Shown piece by piece: positions 25,493 to 33,284 of a DNA stretch of 37,098 bases. A program made the translations under genes and the position numbers. The stretch covers positions 1 through 37,098 of the forward strand of contig JARLGR010000212.1 in NCBI GenBank assembly GCA_031292665.1, read 5' to 3'. Under the pieces are notes generated by a model, which was given only the letters and a program-made list of their open reading frames with translations, searched no databases and was not told the origin of the DNA. This DNA comes from Mycobacterium sp. GTDB lineage: Bacteria > Actinomycetota > Actinomycetes > Mycobacteriales > Mycobacteriaceae. Positions within the stretch are counted from its first letter, which is position 1, and each line of letters begins with the position of its first letter.

Positions 25493-26209
25493 CTAACCGA
25501 CGAATCCCCGTGAGCAGAAATCCCACACTTCGTCGGCGGTGATGGGATGGACCGTGGCGTCGTCGGGGCCGCCACTGGACTGCGCGATGAACATGACCGT
25601 CTGCATGGTCATGGCGGCGACCCGCTTCGGATTGACGCCCGCGCGCAACTTGCCCGCGTCGCCGGCCGCCTCCATGAGCTCGATCAGCAACGCCAGTAAC
25701 GGCGCATGCGCAATCTTGACCTCGGCCGGGTGCGTAACCAGCAACCTCGGTGCGAAGTCGGTGAAAAGCGGTCGTCTCGCCGTCGGGTCCGGACATGAGG
25801 GCTCGTACAAGAGCTCGACGGCCACCTGCAGCCGCTCCAGCGGATCCGCATGGCTCTCCGTGGCGGCGCGGATCTGATCGGCCGACCGGCTCAGCGCGTC
25901 CTCGAACAGAGCAAGCAGCAGCTCGTGTTTCCCGTCGAACTGCAGGTAGAAGCTCCGCAGCGACTGGCGGGACCGGTCGACGACCTCTTGTACGGTAAAG
26001 TCCGTGCTGCCCTTTTCGATGATGATGGCCTGCGCCGCGTCGAGAAAGCGCTGAACACGCTGCGCCGCCCGCAATTTCGCTGTCTTGATGGACCGCTCGA
26101 CGGCGCGCTGCTTCCAGGCGGGTTCTTCGCTCGGGCTTGTCACGGCCGGCTCAGTTGATTGCCGCGCAGGGAGAACATGGTTGGACTCTACCGGAGAACG
26201 CCGTGACAT
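25493..26209 (-). CDS. TetR-family transcriptional regulator
   Basis: A 238-residue TetR protein with an N-terminal extension of about 40 residues before the HTH. The DNA-binding domain has RFLDAAQAIIIEKGS and then FTVQEVVDRSRQSLRSFYLQFDGKHELLLALFE. The ligand domain follows. The start at 26209 (ATG) was chosen; a GTG at 26230 would add seven residues. The gene diverges from an acyl-CoA dehydrogenase gene, and the spacer holds the best copy of the GAGAATnnnATTCTC element, 47 bases from this start. Further copies lie before the SDR pair, the Rieske operon and the 34282 amidohydrolase, which suggests this protein is the regulator of all four units (inference). Confidence 0.9.
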   Translation of the reverse strand: MSRRSPVESNHVLPARQSTEPAVTSPSEEPAWKQRAVERSIKTAKLRAAQRVQRFLDAAQAIIIEKGSTDFTVQEVVDRSRQSLRSFYLQFDGKHELLLALFEDALSRSADQIRAATESHADPLERLQVAVELLYEPSCPDPTARRPLFTDFAPRLLVTHPAEVKIAHAPLLALLIELMEAAGDAGKLRAGVNPKRVAAMTMQTVMFIAQSSGGPDDATVHPITADEVWDFCSRGFVG

Positions 26210-26256
26210 CGCTGCGCTCGACCCCCTCACGGAAGACGTGTCGGAGATTGTAACTT

Positions 26257-26280
26257 TCTCGCCGCGAGAATAGTATTCTC
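26257..26280. promoter_or_regulatory. GAGAATnnnATTCTC element with a third half-site (site a)
   Basis: Two perfect 15-base palindromes overlap: TTCTCG-CCG-CGAGAA (26256-26270) and GAGAAT-AGT-ATTCTC (26266-26280). Together they give TCTC-N5-GAGA-A-T-N3-ATTCTC. The site lies 47 bases from the TetR start and 85 bases before the acyl-CoA dehydrogenase start, as expected for an operator serving both. Confidence 0.75.
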
Positions 26281-26281
26281 T

Positions 26282-26293
26282 TACACGCGTGTA
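26282..26293. promoter_or_regulatory. Perfect 12-base palindrome TACACGCGTGTA
   Basis: This palindrome begins two bases after site a in the TetR/acyl-CoA dehydrogenase spacer. It may be a second regulator's site or part of promoter architecture. I see no second exact copy in the window; the TACACG half recurs before the thiolase gene (36892-36897). Confidence 0.35.
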
Positions 26294-26365
26294 TGGAAGC
26301 TAAATTACAAGAGTGAACCGCGCCGTGGGCGGAAATCGTGATCTACCTGCGGTCACCACGCGCCA

Positions 26366-27559
26366 ATGCCCTCGGAGAGTGCCGTGCAGCTGAGCTTTGA
26401 CGCCGATGTGGAGGCGTTCCGCGCGGAGTTCGCCGCCTTCCTGGACGAGCACCTGCCCGCCGAGGCCGAGGCCGTCGAGCGGCCGCGATCCAGCTCGCAT
26501 GTCCCGGGCTGGGCTCGCCGCTGGCAACGGCTGTTGTTCGACGGCGGGTGGCTACTGCCCGGCAATCCGCCCGAGTTCGGTGGCCGCAACGCCACGCTAT
26601 TGCAGCAATACGTCTACACCGAGGAGTTGGGGCGGCGGCGCATCTATCAAAGTTTCAACCCGCAGGGCGTGGGCATCATTGCGGCGTCGTTGTTGACGTT
26701 CGGCACGCGGGAGCAAAAGCACCGATGGGCGGTGCCCATTCTGCGGGCCGAGATCACCGCCTCACTGGGGATGAGCGAACCCGGCGCGGGCTCGGACCTG
26801 GCGTCGCTGATGACGAGGGCGGTCCTTGACGGTGACCACTTCATGGTCAACGGGCAGAAGGTATGGACGTCCGGCGCCCATGACGCCGACGTGCTGTTGA
26901 CCTTCGTGCGCACCGATCCTTCCGCGCCGAAACACAAGGGGATCAGCGCGTTGATGATTCCGACCGACACGCCCGGTGTAGTCCGCCGCCCGTTCGCATC
27001 GATGTGCGACAGCGACGAACTCGACTTCAACGAGGTGTTCTTCACCGATGTGCGGGTGCCGGCGGAGAACCTGGTGGGTGAGCTCCATGGGGGATGGCGG
27101 GTGGCGACCGGTTCACTGGGCCACGAGCGCATCATGCTGTGGACGGGGTATGTCGACCTATTGCACGAGCTGACAGCCGATTTCGCGCCCTCGAGGTCAC
27201 TCGAGCGGGATCGCTACGCGACCTTGGTGATGGATGCCTACGCGCTGCGGCTGCTGGGTTCGGCGGCCCTTGCGCGGGCCGCTCGGGGGGAAGAAGACGT
27301 CCCAGCCCAATCCGTGCTGAAACTCCTGGGTTCGGAAGCCCTGCAACAGGCCTCCGAGGAAGCGCTGAACGCCGCGGGCGCCGACGGGCTCGTGTACCGC
27401 GCGGTCACCGCCCCGTTCGCCCCGTTGAACCTGGACAGCCATTATCGCAGTTGGTTCGACCGATACGCGCGCAGCTTCGCGGCGACCATCGCCGGCGGAA
27501 CTTCGGAGATCCAGCGGAACATCATCGCCGAGCGGGTGCTCGGCCTCCCGCGCAATTAG
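26366..27559 (+). CDS. Acyl-CoA dehydrogenase (FadE type, alpha-like subunit)
   Basis: A 397-residue acyl-CoA dehydrogenase. Visible are the helical N-terminus (FDADVEAFRAEFAAFLDEHLP), the middle-domain motif MSEPGAGSDLASL with NGQKVWTSGAH, and the C-terminal GGTSEIQRNIIAERVLGLPR that contacts FAD. Two motifs of homotetrameric enzymes are missing: RxxFGxxIxxFQxxxHxLA and the GGxGYxxEY segment with the catalytic Glu. Those features mark alpha-like subunits of the mixed alpha2beta2 acyl-CoA dehydrogenases that handle bulky CoA esters in actinobacteria. No beta partner is adjacent; the nearest is encoded at 28049. It is divergent from the TetR gene and downstream of site a. Confidence 0.88.
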   Translation: MPSESAVQLSFDADVEAFRAEFAAFLDEHLPAEAEAVERPRSSSHVPGWARRWQRLLFDGGWLLPGNPPEFGGRNATLLQQYVYTEELGRRRIYQSFNPQGVGIIAASLLTFGTREQKHRWAVPILRAEITASLGMSEPGAGSDLASLMTRAVLDGDHFMVNGQKVWTSGAHDADVLLTFVRTDPSAPKHKGISALMIPTDTPGVVRRPFASMCDSDELDFNEVFFTDVRVPAENLVGELHGGWRVATGSLGHERIMLWTGYVDLLHELTADFAPSRSLERDRYATLVMDAYALRLLGSAALARAARGEEDVPAQSVLKLLGSEALQQASEEALNAAGADGLVYRAVTAPFAPLNLDSHYRSWFDRYARSFAATIAGGTSEIQRNIIAERVLGLPRN

Positions 27560-27819
27560 CGTGCGTCCAGCCAGGCGTAGTAACCGATCGCGGCGAGCCC
27601 GGCCACGATGGCCACCGCCCCCGACACGATGCCGGCCATCGCGGTCCAGGGGTTGTTTGCGGCGCCGCGCTGCACTCGTCTGCGGGCCACGTCGCCGGTT
27701 ACCACCGCGGCTACGCCGAAGGGCACCCCGACGAGCAGCCAGCATGTGAACAGACCTACAAGCCCCAGGACCAGCGAGGCGACACCGACCTCGTTTCGCG
27801 GCGCATCGGGTTGGCTCAT
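27556..27819 (-). CDS. Small DUF4190-type membrane protein
   Basis: An 87-residue protein with two predicted membrane helices: VASLVLGLVGLFTCWLLVGV, preceded by a short polar N-terminus (SQPDAPRNE), and AMAGIVSGAVAIVAGLAAIG near the C-terminus. The loop between is GDVARRRVQRGAANNPWT. This pattern fits DUF4190 proteins, whose function is unknown. The start is the ATG at 27819. Its stop overlaps the end of the convergent acyl-CoA dehydrogenase gene by four bases. Nothing links it to the catabolic genes. Confidence 0.75.
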   Translation of the reverse strand: MSQPDAPRNEVGVASLVLGLVGLFTCWLLVGVPFGVAAVVTGDVARRRVQRGAANNPWTAMAGIVSGAVAIVAGLAAIGYYAWLDAR

Positions 27820-27939
27820 GGCGTTCCGTCCTCGTAGGGGCAGCACGAGTCTACGGGGCTGATTGACGCCGGGTGTCTGTGGTCCGCGAAACCTCATGCG
27901 TCACAGAAAGTTTGTCGTGTGCCGTTATGCCCACCAGTG

Positions 27940-27984
27940 AGCGACAACTCACCGATCCGTACACGTCCCAAATACGTTGTCGCT
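27940..27984. repeat. Inverted repeat in the spacer before the DUF4190 gene
   Basis: AGCGACAAC (27940-27948) and GTTGTCGCT (27976-27984) are a perfect 9-base inverted repeat with a 27-base loop. The 229-base spacer 27820-28048 otherwise shows no gene. The repeat could be a regulatory site for the DUF4190 gene or the end of the Rieske operon transcript; the loop is long for a terminator. Confidence 0.4.
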
Positions 27985-28048
27985 ACGAGGTGGGCAAATA
28001 TCCACCCGCGGCCGTCTGGTGACCCAAGTGACAGGAGGGGCGTGTCCT

Positions 28049-28873
28049 CTACAGTTGCGAAAGCCGAGGGGCAGAACCGTTGGCTCGCAGCGCTTTTCCA
28101 GCATCGAGCGTCAATTCCCTTGTGCTGCCGAGCAGCCCGTCCAACATCAGTGACCGCTTGACGTGGTGGTGCAGCCGGTGCTCGGCGGTGAAGCCGATAC
28201 CACCGAGCACCTGCTGGCAATGTCGCGCGCTGGTCAGCGCCGCCTGGCCGGCGGCGGCCTTGGCCAGCAGGCACGCGAGATGGTCCGGTTCGTCGGCGGC
28301 GGCGTGCAGGGTCGCCTCGGCGCCCTCGATCGCGACGAGCGTCTCGGCCAACCGATGCCGGATCGCCTGGAAAGAGCTGATGCGCCGCCCGAACTGCACA
28401 CGGTCCAGCGCATGTTGGCGCGCCAGCGACAGCATCGCCCGGCTGGTCCCGGCCAACCACCAACCCAGCGCCAGCCATCCCGCCGCCAGCGCCTCCCGCG
28501 ACACCGGCTCGCCTTGGGGCACCGCCCGTATCGGCAGTTCGTCGTCGATCGTCGAACCGGAAATGTCACCGCGCTCCCATACCACCCAGCTGCCACCGGT
28601 GAATGGCAGCGGCACGGTGCCCCCGGGCGCACCTCCGGACGCACGCAGCACGACGTCGTTGAGCACTGGGGCGTGCGCGCCGGTCTCGCCGAGCAGCCGG
28701 AACACCAACGGGATTGCGGTCTCGGGCATCTCGGCCAGCATGTCGAGCCAGCCGAGATCGGCCAACGCCGCGTCGAGCTTGGCGCCGGAGGAGCCGGCCA
28801 GCGTCGTTCGCACCGATTCGGCCAGCAGGCGCAGCGACTCGGGGTCTGACGCGTTGCTTGCTGGAGGGTCCAC
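28049..28873 (-). CDS. Acyl-CoA dehydrogenase, short beta-like subunit
   Basis: A 274-residue acyl-CoA dehydrogenase homologue, about 100 residues shorter than usual, with a reduced N-terminal and middle region. It keeps what the neighbour at 28876 lacks: DRVQFGRRISSFQAIRHRLAE, the flavin-contacting R/F/Q motif, and GGIGFTAEH, whose Glu aligns with the catalytic base. It lacks the SEPGxGSD segment and the GGTxEIQRN motif. The two therefore look like one split enzyme, an alpha2beta2 type. The GTG at 28873 has AAGGAG five bases upstream; a GTG at 28879 overlaps the upstream stop. It is the last gene of the minus-strand operon. Confidence 0.85.
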   Translation of the reverse strand: MDPPASNASDPESLRLLAESVRTTLAGSSGAKLDAALADLGWLDMLAEMPETAIPLVFRLLGETGAHAPVLNDVVLRASGGAPGGTVPLPFTGGSWVVWERGDISGSTIDDELPIRAVPQGEPVSREALAAGWLALGWWLAGTSRAMLSLARQHALDRVQFGRRISSFQAIRHRLAETLVAIEGAEATLHAAADEPDHLACLLAKAAAGQAALTSARHCQQVLGGIGFTAEHRLHHHVKRSLMLDGLLGSTRELTLDAGKALRANGSAPRLSQL

Positions 28874-28875
28874 CG

Positions 28876-29964
28876 TCACTCCTTGCCGAGGTCGAGCAGC
28901 CGACGGGCGATGATGTTGCGCTGGATTTCGGCGGTGCCGCCGTAGATGGTCGCCGCGCGCGAGTACAGGTACTCCGGCCGCCATGGCGTGTCCTCGAGCT
29001 CTAGCGTCCCCGGCAGCAAGTCGCGGACGGTGTCGTAGAGCCGTTGCTCCGCGGCGGCCAGCAAGACCTTGTCGATGGAGGTGTCCGGTCCGAGGCGCGC
29101 TCCGTCTCGCAAGCGGTGCTGGGTGTCACGCGATCGGCAGCGTAACGTGTGAAGCGCCAAATACGCTGCGCCAAGAGCGGATTCGTCGGGATCGACGGCT
29201 TCGGCGATGAGCGCGTCGAACCGTGAGTACAGGTAGGCGATTCGTTGCCAGAAGCAGGTCGAGCGCTCGTAGGGCAGCAGGTCCATCGCCAGCCGCCAGC
29301 CGTCTCCCGGCTTGCCGAGCATGCGGCTGGACGGGATCACCACGTCGTCGTAGTACACCTCGCAGAATTCGTCGACCCCGTGCATCGTGCGGAGCGGCCG
29401 AACGGTGATGCCCGGCGTGTCCAGGTCGACGAAGAATGCGGTGATCCCGTTATGCCCCGATCCCGTGCGGGTGAGCAGGATGCACCGGGTCGAGAATTGA
29501 GCGAAGCTGGTCCAGACCTTCTGGCCGTTGACAATCCAGCCATCCCCGCGGGCCACCGCGCGAGTTGACAACGAGGCCAGGTCACTGCCGGACCCCGGCT
29601 CGGAAAAGCCTTGGCACCACTGCTCGCGGCCGCGCAGCAGCCGCGGCACCATTTCGGCCGCTAGCTCTGCCGGCGCGTAATCGATCATCGTGGGGGCGAG
29701 CACTTCGAGCATCGAGTACGGTCCGGGTTCGGCCAGGCGGCGGCCCACCACCTCCTCGCCCACGATCGCACGGAGCACGGCGGGCCCGCCCAACCCACCG
29801 ACCTCGGCGGGCCACCCGTAGCGCATCCAATCGGCGTCGTAGAGTGCGCGGTGCACGCGGGCCAGTTGCTGCATCTGGGCCTGCAGCGAGCGGTCGGGTC
29901 CGGGCGTCAGATCATTGTCGTCGAGCCACGCGCGCAGATCGGCCCGGAACTGCTCGATATTCAC
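28876..29964 (-). CDS. Acyl-CoA dehydrogenase, alpha-like subunit
   Basis: A 362-residue acyl-CoA dehydrogenase. The N-terminal helical domain is followed by FSEPGSGSDLASLSTRA and NGQKVWTSFAQ (flavin and substrate contacts in the middle domain), and the C-terminus has YGGTAEIQRNIIARRLLDLG. The region where homotetrameric enzymes carry RxxFG and GGxGYxxEY shows neither. The missing parts are supplied by the next gene, with which it overlaps or abuts, so the pair probably makes a heteromeric dehydrogenase oxidising a branched or cyclic acyl-CoA. Its start overlaps the SnoaL-like gene stop by four bases. Confidence 0.88.
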   Translation of the reverse strand: MNIEQFRADLRAWLDDNDLTPGPDRSLQAQMQQLARVHRALYDADWMRYGWPAEVGGLGGPAVLRAIVGEEVVGRRLAEPGPYSMLEVLAPTMIDYAPAELAAEMVPRLLRGREQWCQGFSEPGSGSDLASLSTRAVARGDGWIVNGQKVWTSFAQFSTRCILLTRTGSGHNGITAFFVDLDTPGITVRPLRTMHGVDEFCEVYYDDVVIPSSRMLGKPGDGWRLAMDLLPYERSTCFWQRIAYLYSRFDALIAEAVDPDESALGAAYLALHTLRCRSRDTQHRLRDGARLGPDTSIDKVLLAAAEQRLYDTVRDLLPGTLELEDTPWRPEYLYSRAATIYGGTAEIQRNIIARRLLDLGKE

Positions 29965-30449
29965 GGCGTCGCCGATTGCTCGACTCCCGCCGTGCCTGGA
30001 GCCCCTAAAGTCGTGGCCTTGCCACCGGTGTCACCGGGGGGACGCCCGATGGCGTGTGCGCGTCCGGAGTCGTGCACGCCGCTGCGGCGGATGAACGTCA
30101 TGGCGCGCGTCTTCAGCCGCCACCCGTCAGCGGTCCGCGAGTAGGTGTCGCGGTAGTAGCCGATCCGCATGTCGTGGGTGGCGTGGTCGATGAAGCACAG
30201 GGGTTGGGTGCCGCTGGCCGAATCGCCGTCGAGTTCGACGACGGCAGTCCCGGTAAGAAACAAGCCCTTTGGGGCGGCGGCCACCAACTCCGGGAATCTG
30301 TCCAGGCTGTACGTCTCGCCGAAGGCGCTGTAGGTCCCGTCGGGAGTGAAGACGCCGACGAGGCCGCCGATGTCTTCCTGCGTGATGGTCACTGCGTAGC
30401 GGGCCAGCGTCTGCTGAATCTCGACCAGGTCGTCAGTTCTGGTGGGCAT
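29961..30449 (-). CDS. SnoaL-like / NTF2-fold protein
   Basis: A 162-residue NTF2-like protein. The first helix holds EIQQTLARYAVTITQEDIGGLVGVFTPDGTY, then strands with FIDHATHDMRIGYYRDTYSRTADGWRLKTRAMTFIRRSG. The pattern YxDxYxRxxDGWRLxxR is common in SnoaL_4-type proteins near aromatic-ring dioxygenases and steroid genes. Some members are isomerases or hydratases, others only bind ligand. The C-terminal 30 residues are low in structure. The gene overlaps the amidohydrolase by 17 bases upstream and the dehydrogenase by 4 bases downstream. Confidence 0.8.
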   Translation of the reverse strand: MPTRTDDLVEIQQTLARYAVTITQEDIGGLVGVFTPDGTYSAFGETYSLDRFPELVAAAPKGLFLTGTAVVELDGDSASGTQPLCFIDHATHDMRIGYYRDTYSRTADGWRLKTRAMTFIRRSGVHDSGRAHAIGRPPGDTGGKATTLGAPGTAGVEQSATP

Positions 30450-31680
30450 AGACCTTGCCGCCTTTCATGACAAAGCTGACTTGTTGGGTAACCGTGATGT
30501 CTTCCAATGGATTACCCGGGACGGCAATGATGTCGGCGAGGTGGCCTTTGGCCAGCCGACCCCGGTCGCTCGAGTTGATGAGCTCGGCCGCCGTCACCGT
30601 GGCGGCGCGCAGCACCGCCAACGGCGGGAGGCCCCATTCGACAAGCGTGACAAGCTCGTCGGCATTGCGGCCGTGCGGTATCGCCGGGGCATCGGTTCCC
30701 ACCGCGATCTTCACGCCGGCTTTGTACGCGGCCAGTATCGAGGTCCGCGACTTCGGGAACATCTCGGCGGCCTTGGCCTGCAACTCCGGTGGGGCGTGCG
30801 AGACGTCCATCCCTTCGGCCAGCCGACGAGTGCTGACCAAGAAGGTGCCGTGCTCGACCATCACCGCGATCGCCTCGTCATCGATCAGGAAGCCGTGCTC
30901 GATGCAGTCGATGCCGGCGGCGACCGCGTGCCTGACCGCGTCGGCGCCGTGGGTGTGCGCCGCCACGCGTAGCCCGCGCCGGTGCGCCTCGTCGACGATT
31001 GCCCGCAATTCTTCGTCCGAATAGTGCTGGGCGCCAGGCGGTCCCGTCAGCGACATCACCCCGCCCGAGCAGCACACCTTGATCAGCTCGGCGCCGTGCT
31101 TGATCTGGTAACGCACCGCCTTGCGGATCTCGTCGATGCCGTTGGCGATGCCTTCCTCGACCGTCAGATCCAGCACGTGCGGGGCGAACGCGGCGAACAT
31201 CGTCGGGTCCAAGTGCCCGCCGGTGGGCGTAATGGCATGCCCGGCCGGCACTATCCGGGGCCCTTCGATCCAGCCCGCGTCGATGGCCTTGCCCAGCGCG
31301 ACGTCGAGCAGGTAGCCGCCGGTCTTGACGAACAGGCCGAGGTTGCGCACGGTGGTGAACCCCGCCCGCAGCGTGCGGCGCGCATTGCCGACCGCGCGCA
31401 ACACCCGCGTCGGCGGGTCGTCCTGGACCTGGGACAGCCCGGGTTTCTCGCCGCGCCCGCCCATCAGGAGGTTGACCTCCATGTCCATCAGTCCGGGCAG
31501 CAGGATTTGGTCACCGAGGTCGATCAGGTCGCCTTCGACCTCGCCGCCGACACCGACGATCCGATCGCCCTCGACCTGCACGAGGCCGGGTCGCAGGATT
31601 TCACCGGCGTCAACGTCGAGCAGTCCGGCGGCCCTGAGCGTCAACTGCGATGAGCCGCTTGCGCGAAGAGCGCCGGACAC
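30433..31680 (-). CDS. Amidohydrolase (imidazolonepropionase/prolidase-like) with altered HxH motif
   Basis: A 415-residue TIM-barrel amidohydrolase with an N-terminal beta-sandwich. The usual first metal motif PGLIDxHxH reads PGLMDMEVNLLMGG, so both histidines are replaced (Glu and Asn). Other sites look normal: Lys in ELIKVCCSGG (the carboxylated-lysine position), His in AAHTHG, His in CIEHG, and Asp in VGTDAPAIPHG. It may bind one metal rather than two. Related enzymes hydrolyse dipeptides, imidazolones and lactams. The GTG at 31680 lies two bases after the stop of the 111-residue gene; no strong ribosome-binding site is seen, so translation is probably coupled. Confidence 0.82.
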   Translation of the reverse strand: MSGALRASGSSQLTLRAAGLLDVDAGEILRPGLVQVEGDRIVGVGGEVEGDLIDLGDQILLPGLMDMEVNLLMGGRGEKPGLSQVQDDPPTRVLRAVGNARRTLRAGFTTVRNLGLFVKTGGYLLDVALGKAIDAGWIEGPRIVPAGHAITPTGGHLDPTMFAAFAPHVLDLTVEEGIANGIDEIRKAVRYQIKHGAELIKVCCSGGVMSLTGPPGAQHYSDEELRAIVDEAHRRGLRVAAHTHGADAVRHAVAAGIDCIEHGFLIDDEAIAVMVEHGTFLVSTRRLAEGMDVSHAPPELQAKAAEMFPKSRTSILAAYKAGVKIAVGTDAPAIPHGRNADELVTLVEWGLPPLAVLRAATVTAAELINSSDRGRLAKGHLADIIAVPGNPLEDITVTQQVSFVMKGGKVYAHQN

Positions 31681-31682
31681 CG

Positions 31683-32018
31683 TTAGATCACCGGTTCCCG
31701 GATGTTCTCCACCCAGGCCGCGCCGCTGTCCGGGACGCGGGGCTGTTTCCATGCCTCGATCGGGAACGACACCATGATCAGCGACTGCATCATGTGCATG
31801 AGCGTCTTTGCGTCCTCGGGCAGGTCGTCCAGCGGGTATTTGTCACAGTAGGCGATCACGTCGTTCAAGCGCGGGAATGTGGCGTCGTAAAAATCCTGCA
31901 TCTCGGTCATCGTCGAGGCCAGCCGCTTGGCGTAGCGCTGGGGTTCGGTGGCGAGGTCCCAATCCAGGTGGGGCTCCAGGTCGGCGAACTCCGCTGGAAG
32001 TTTATTTGCGGTGGCCAT
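31683..32018 (-). CDS. Uncharacterised 111-residue protein next to the Rieske oxygenase
   Basis: I do not recognise a family. The protein is acidic and helical-looking, with segments EFADLEPHLDWDLATEPQR, AKRLASTMTEMQDFYDATF and AKTLMHMMQSLIMVSFPIEAW. It has no signal peptide or clear membrane helix, and one Cys. The start ATG has AAGGAG ten bases upstream, lying inside the end of the Rieske gene, which it overlaps by 17 bases. Such tight coupling suggests a partner of the oxygenase, for example a small subunit or accessory protein, but that is inference. The frame is intact and its codon use matches the neighbours. Confidence 0.75.
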   Translation of the reverse strand: MATANKLPAEFADLEPHLDWDLATEPQRYAKRLASTMTEMQDFYDATFPRLNDVIAYCDKYPLDDLPEDAKTLMHMMQSLIMVSFPIEAWKQPRVPDSGAAWVENIREPVI

Positions 32019-33279
32019 TGTTCTGGTACTCCTTTACGTAATCCCCGGCCACCTTATGCAGATGACGGAGCAGGATTTCCTGATCGCACAGCGGAAAGTC
32101 CGTGACGACCCTGGTGCCGATCATGGTCTGGGTTGCCTCGAGGGTGTTGGCGTCCTGCAGCGCGTACTCCTTGAACGTCACCGCGGCCAACTCCTGGGCC
32201 AACCGCTCCCGAGTGTTCCGCGGCGGTACGAAGTACAGGCTGCACTCGAAGATGTGCTTGTCGACGCCGGTCGGCCAGTAGTGGTAGGTCAGATACCAGC
32301 CCGGCGCCCAGAGCAGCAGCATGAAGTTCGGGAAGAACACGTACGAATCGATGCCCCACTGCTTGGCTTTCGCCGGGTTGACACCCGGCGGCAGCGCGTC
32401 GAGGCCTTCGATGTCGGGCCGATCCCATGGCCCGAACAGCCCGCTGCGCAGCACCCGGTCCATCGGCTTGACCATGGTCAGGTCCGCGGGCGGCGACTGA
32501 CCGCCCCAGGTCGAGATCATCGAGTGCGGACCCGACAGCTCATAGTGCAAAGCCTCGAAGCCGTACTTCTGGATCTTGGCCGCTTCTTCCTTGGTGTATT
32601 GCCCCTGGTGCAGCACGGGAGCGTGGTAGAACTCGACGAAGGCGTCGATGAACAGCTTCCAGTTGCTGCCGACCTCGGCCTTATAGGAGTAGACCTCGGT
32701 CATCTCGTGGAACGGGTAGCCCTCCAGGCCCTTGCCCATTTGTCCGAGGTAGTCGACCAGAGGCTTCGCTTCTTGGTCGAAATTGATGAAGATGAAGCCC
32801 TCCCACACCTCACAGCGGACAGGTACGAGCCCGAACTGGCTCTTGTCGAGCTCGAAGAACTCGTCCTCTTGCTGGACGAAGGTGAGGTCACCCTCCAGAC
32901 TGTAGCGCCAGGCGTGGTACTTGCACGTGAACTGCCGGCACGTGCCCGAGGTCTCCTCATGGGGAAAGTCGTTCCACACCAGCTTGTTTCCCCGGTGCCG
33001 GCAGATGTTGTGGAACGCCTTGATCGAGCCGTTTTTGGTCTTGACCACGATCACCGAGACCCCTGGGCCCGCCGACGGCAGCTCCTTGGTGAAATAGCTG
33101 CCGGTGCGCGGCAGCCGCTCGACTCGACCGACGTTGAGCCAGGTCCGCTTGAAGATCGCCGCACGCTCGGTTTCGAAGAATGCCGGGTCGATCGAGTCGG
33201 TGTAATCGACCGGCCCGGTGCCCAGTTCGGGGTAATTCTCTGTCCAGCTGCCAACAGCTGGCTTCGGGAAGTGGGCCAA
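32002..33279 (-). CDS. Rieske non-heme iron oxygenase, alpha subunit type
   Basis: A 425-residue oxygenase. The N-terminal Rieske 2Fe-2S domain has CRH at about residue 95 and CKYH about 24 residues later, a spacing of 23 between the His and the second Cys where about 17 is usual. The catalytic domain has NWKLFIDAFVEFYHAPVLH, whose two His bind the mononuclear iron and whose Glu takes the place of the usual bridging Asp. It would hydroxylate or demethylate an aromatic or cyclic substrate using electrons from a reductase, none of which is encoded nearby. The start is TTG at 33279 with GAGAGG eight bases upstream; no ATG fits. The gene follows the CMD gene by five bases. Confidence 0.9.
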   Translation of the reverse strand: MAHFPKPAVGSWTENYPELGTGPVDYTDSIDPAFFETERAAIFKRTWLNVGRVERLPRTGSYFTKELPSAGPGVSVIVVKTKNGSIKAFHNICRHRGNKLVWNDFPHEETSGTCRQFTCKYHAWRYSLEGDLTFVQQEDEFFELDKSQFGLVPVRCEVWEGFIFINFDQEAKPLVDYLGQMGKGLEGYPFHEMTEVYSYKAEVGSNWKLFIDAFVEFYHAPVLHQGQYTKEEAAKIQKYGFEALHYELSGPHSMISTWGGQSPPADLTMVKPMDRVLRSGLFGPWDRPDIEGLDALPPGVNPAKAKQWGIDSYVFFPNFMLLLWAPGWYLTYHYWPTGVDKHIFECSLYFVPPRNTRERLAQELAAVTFKEYALQDANTLEATQTMIGTRVVTDFPLCDQEILLRHLHKVAGDYVKEYQNNGHRK

Positions 33280-33284
33280 CGTCG

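Noticed and set aside
27989..28006. GGTGG/CCACC hairpin as a terminator of the Rieske operon
   Set aside because: The stem is only five base pairs with an eight-base loop and no T run on either strand.
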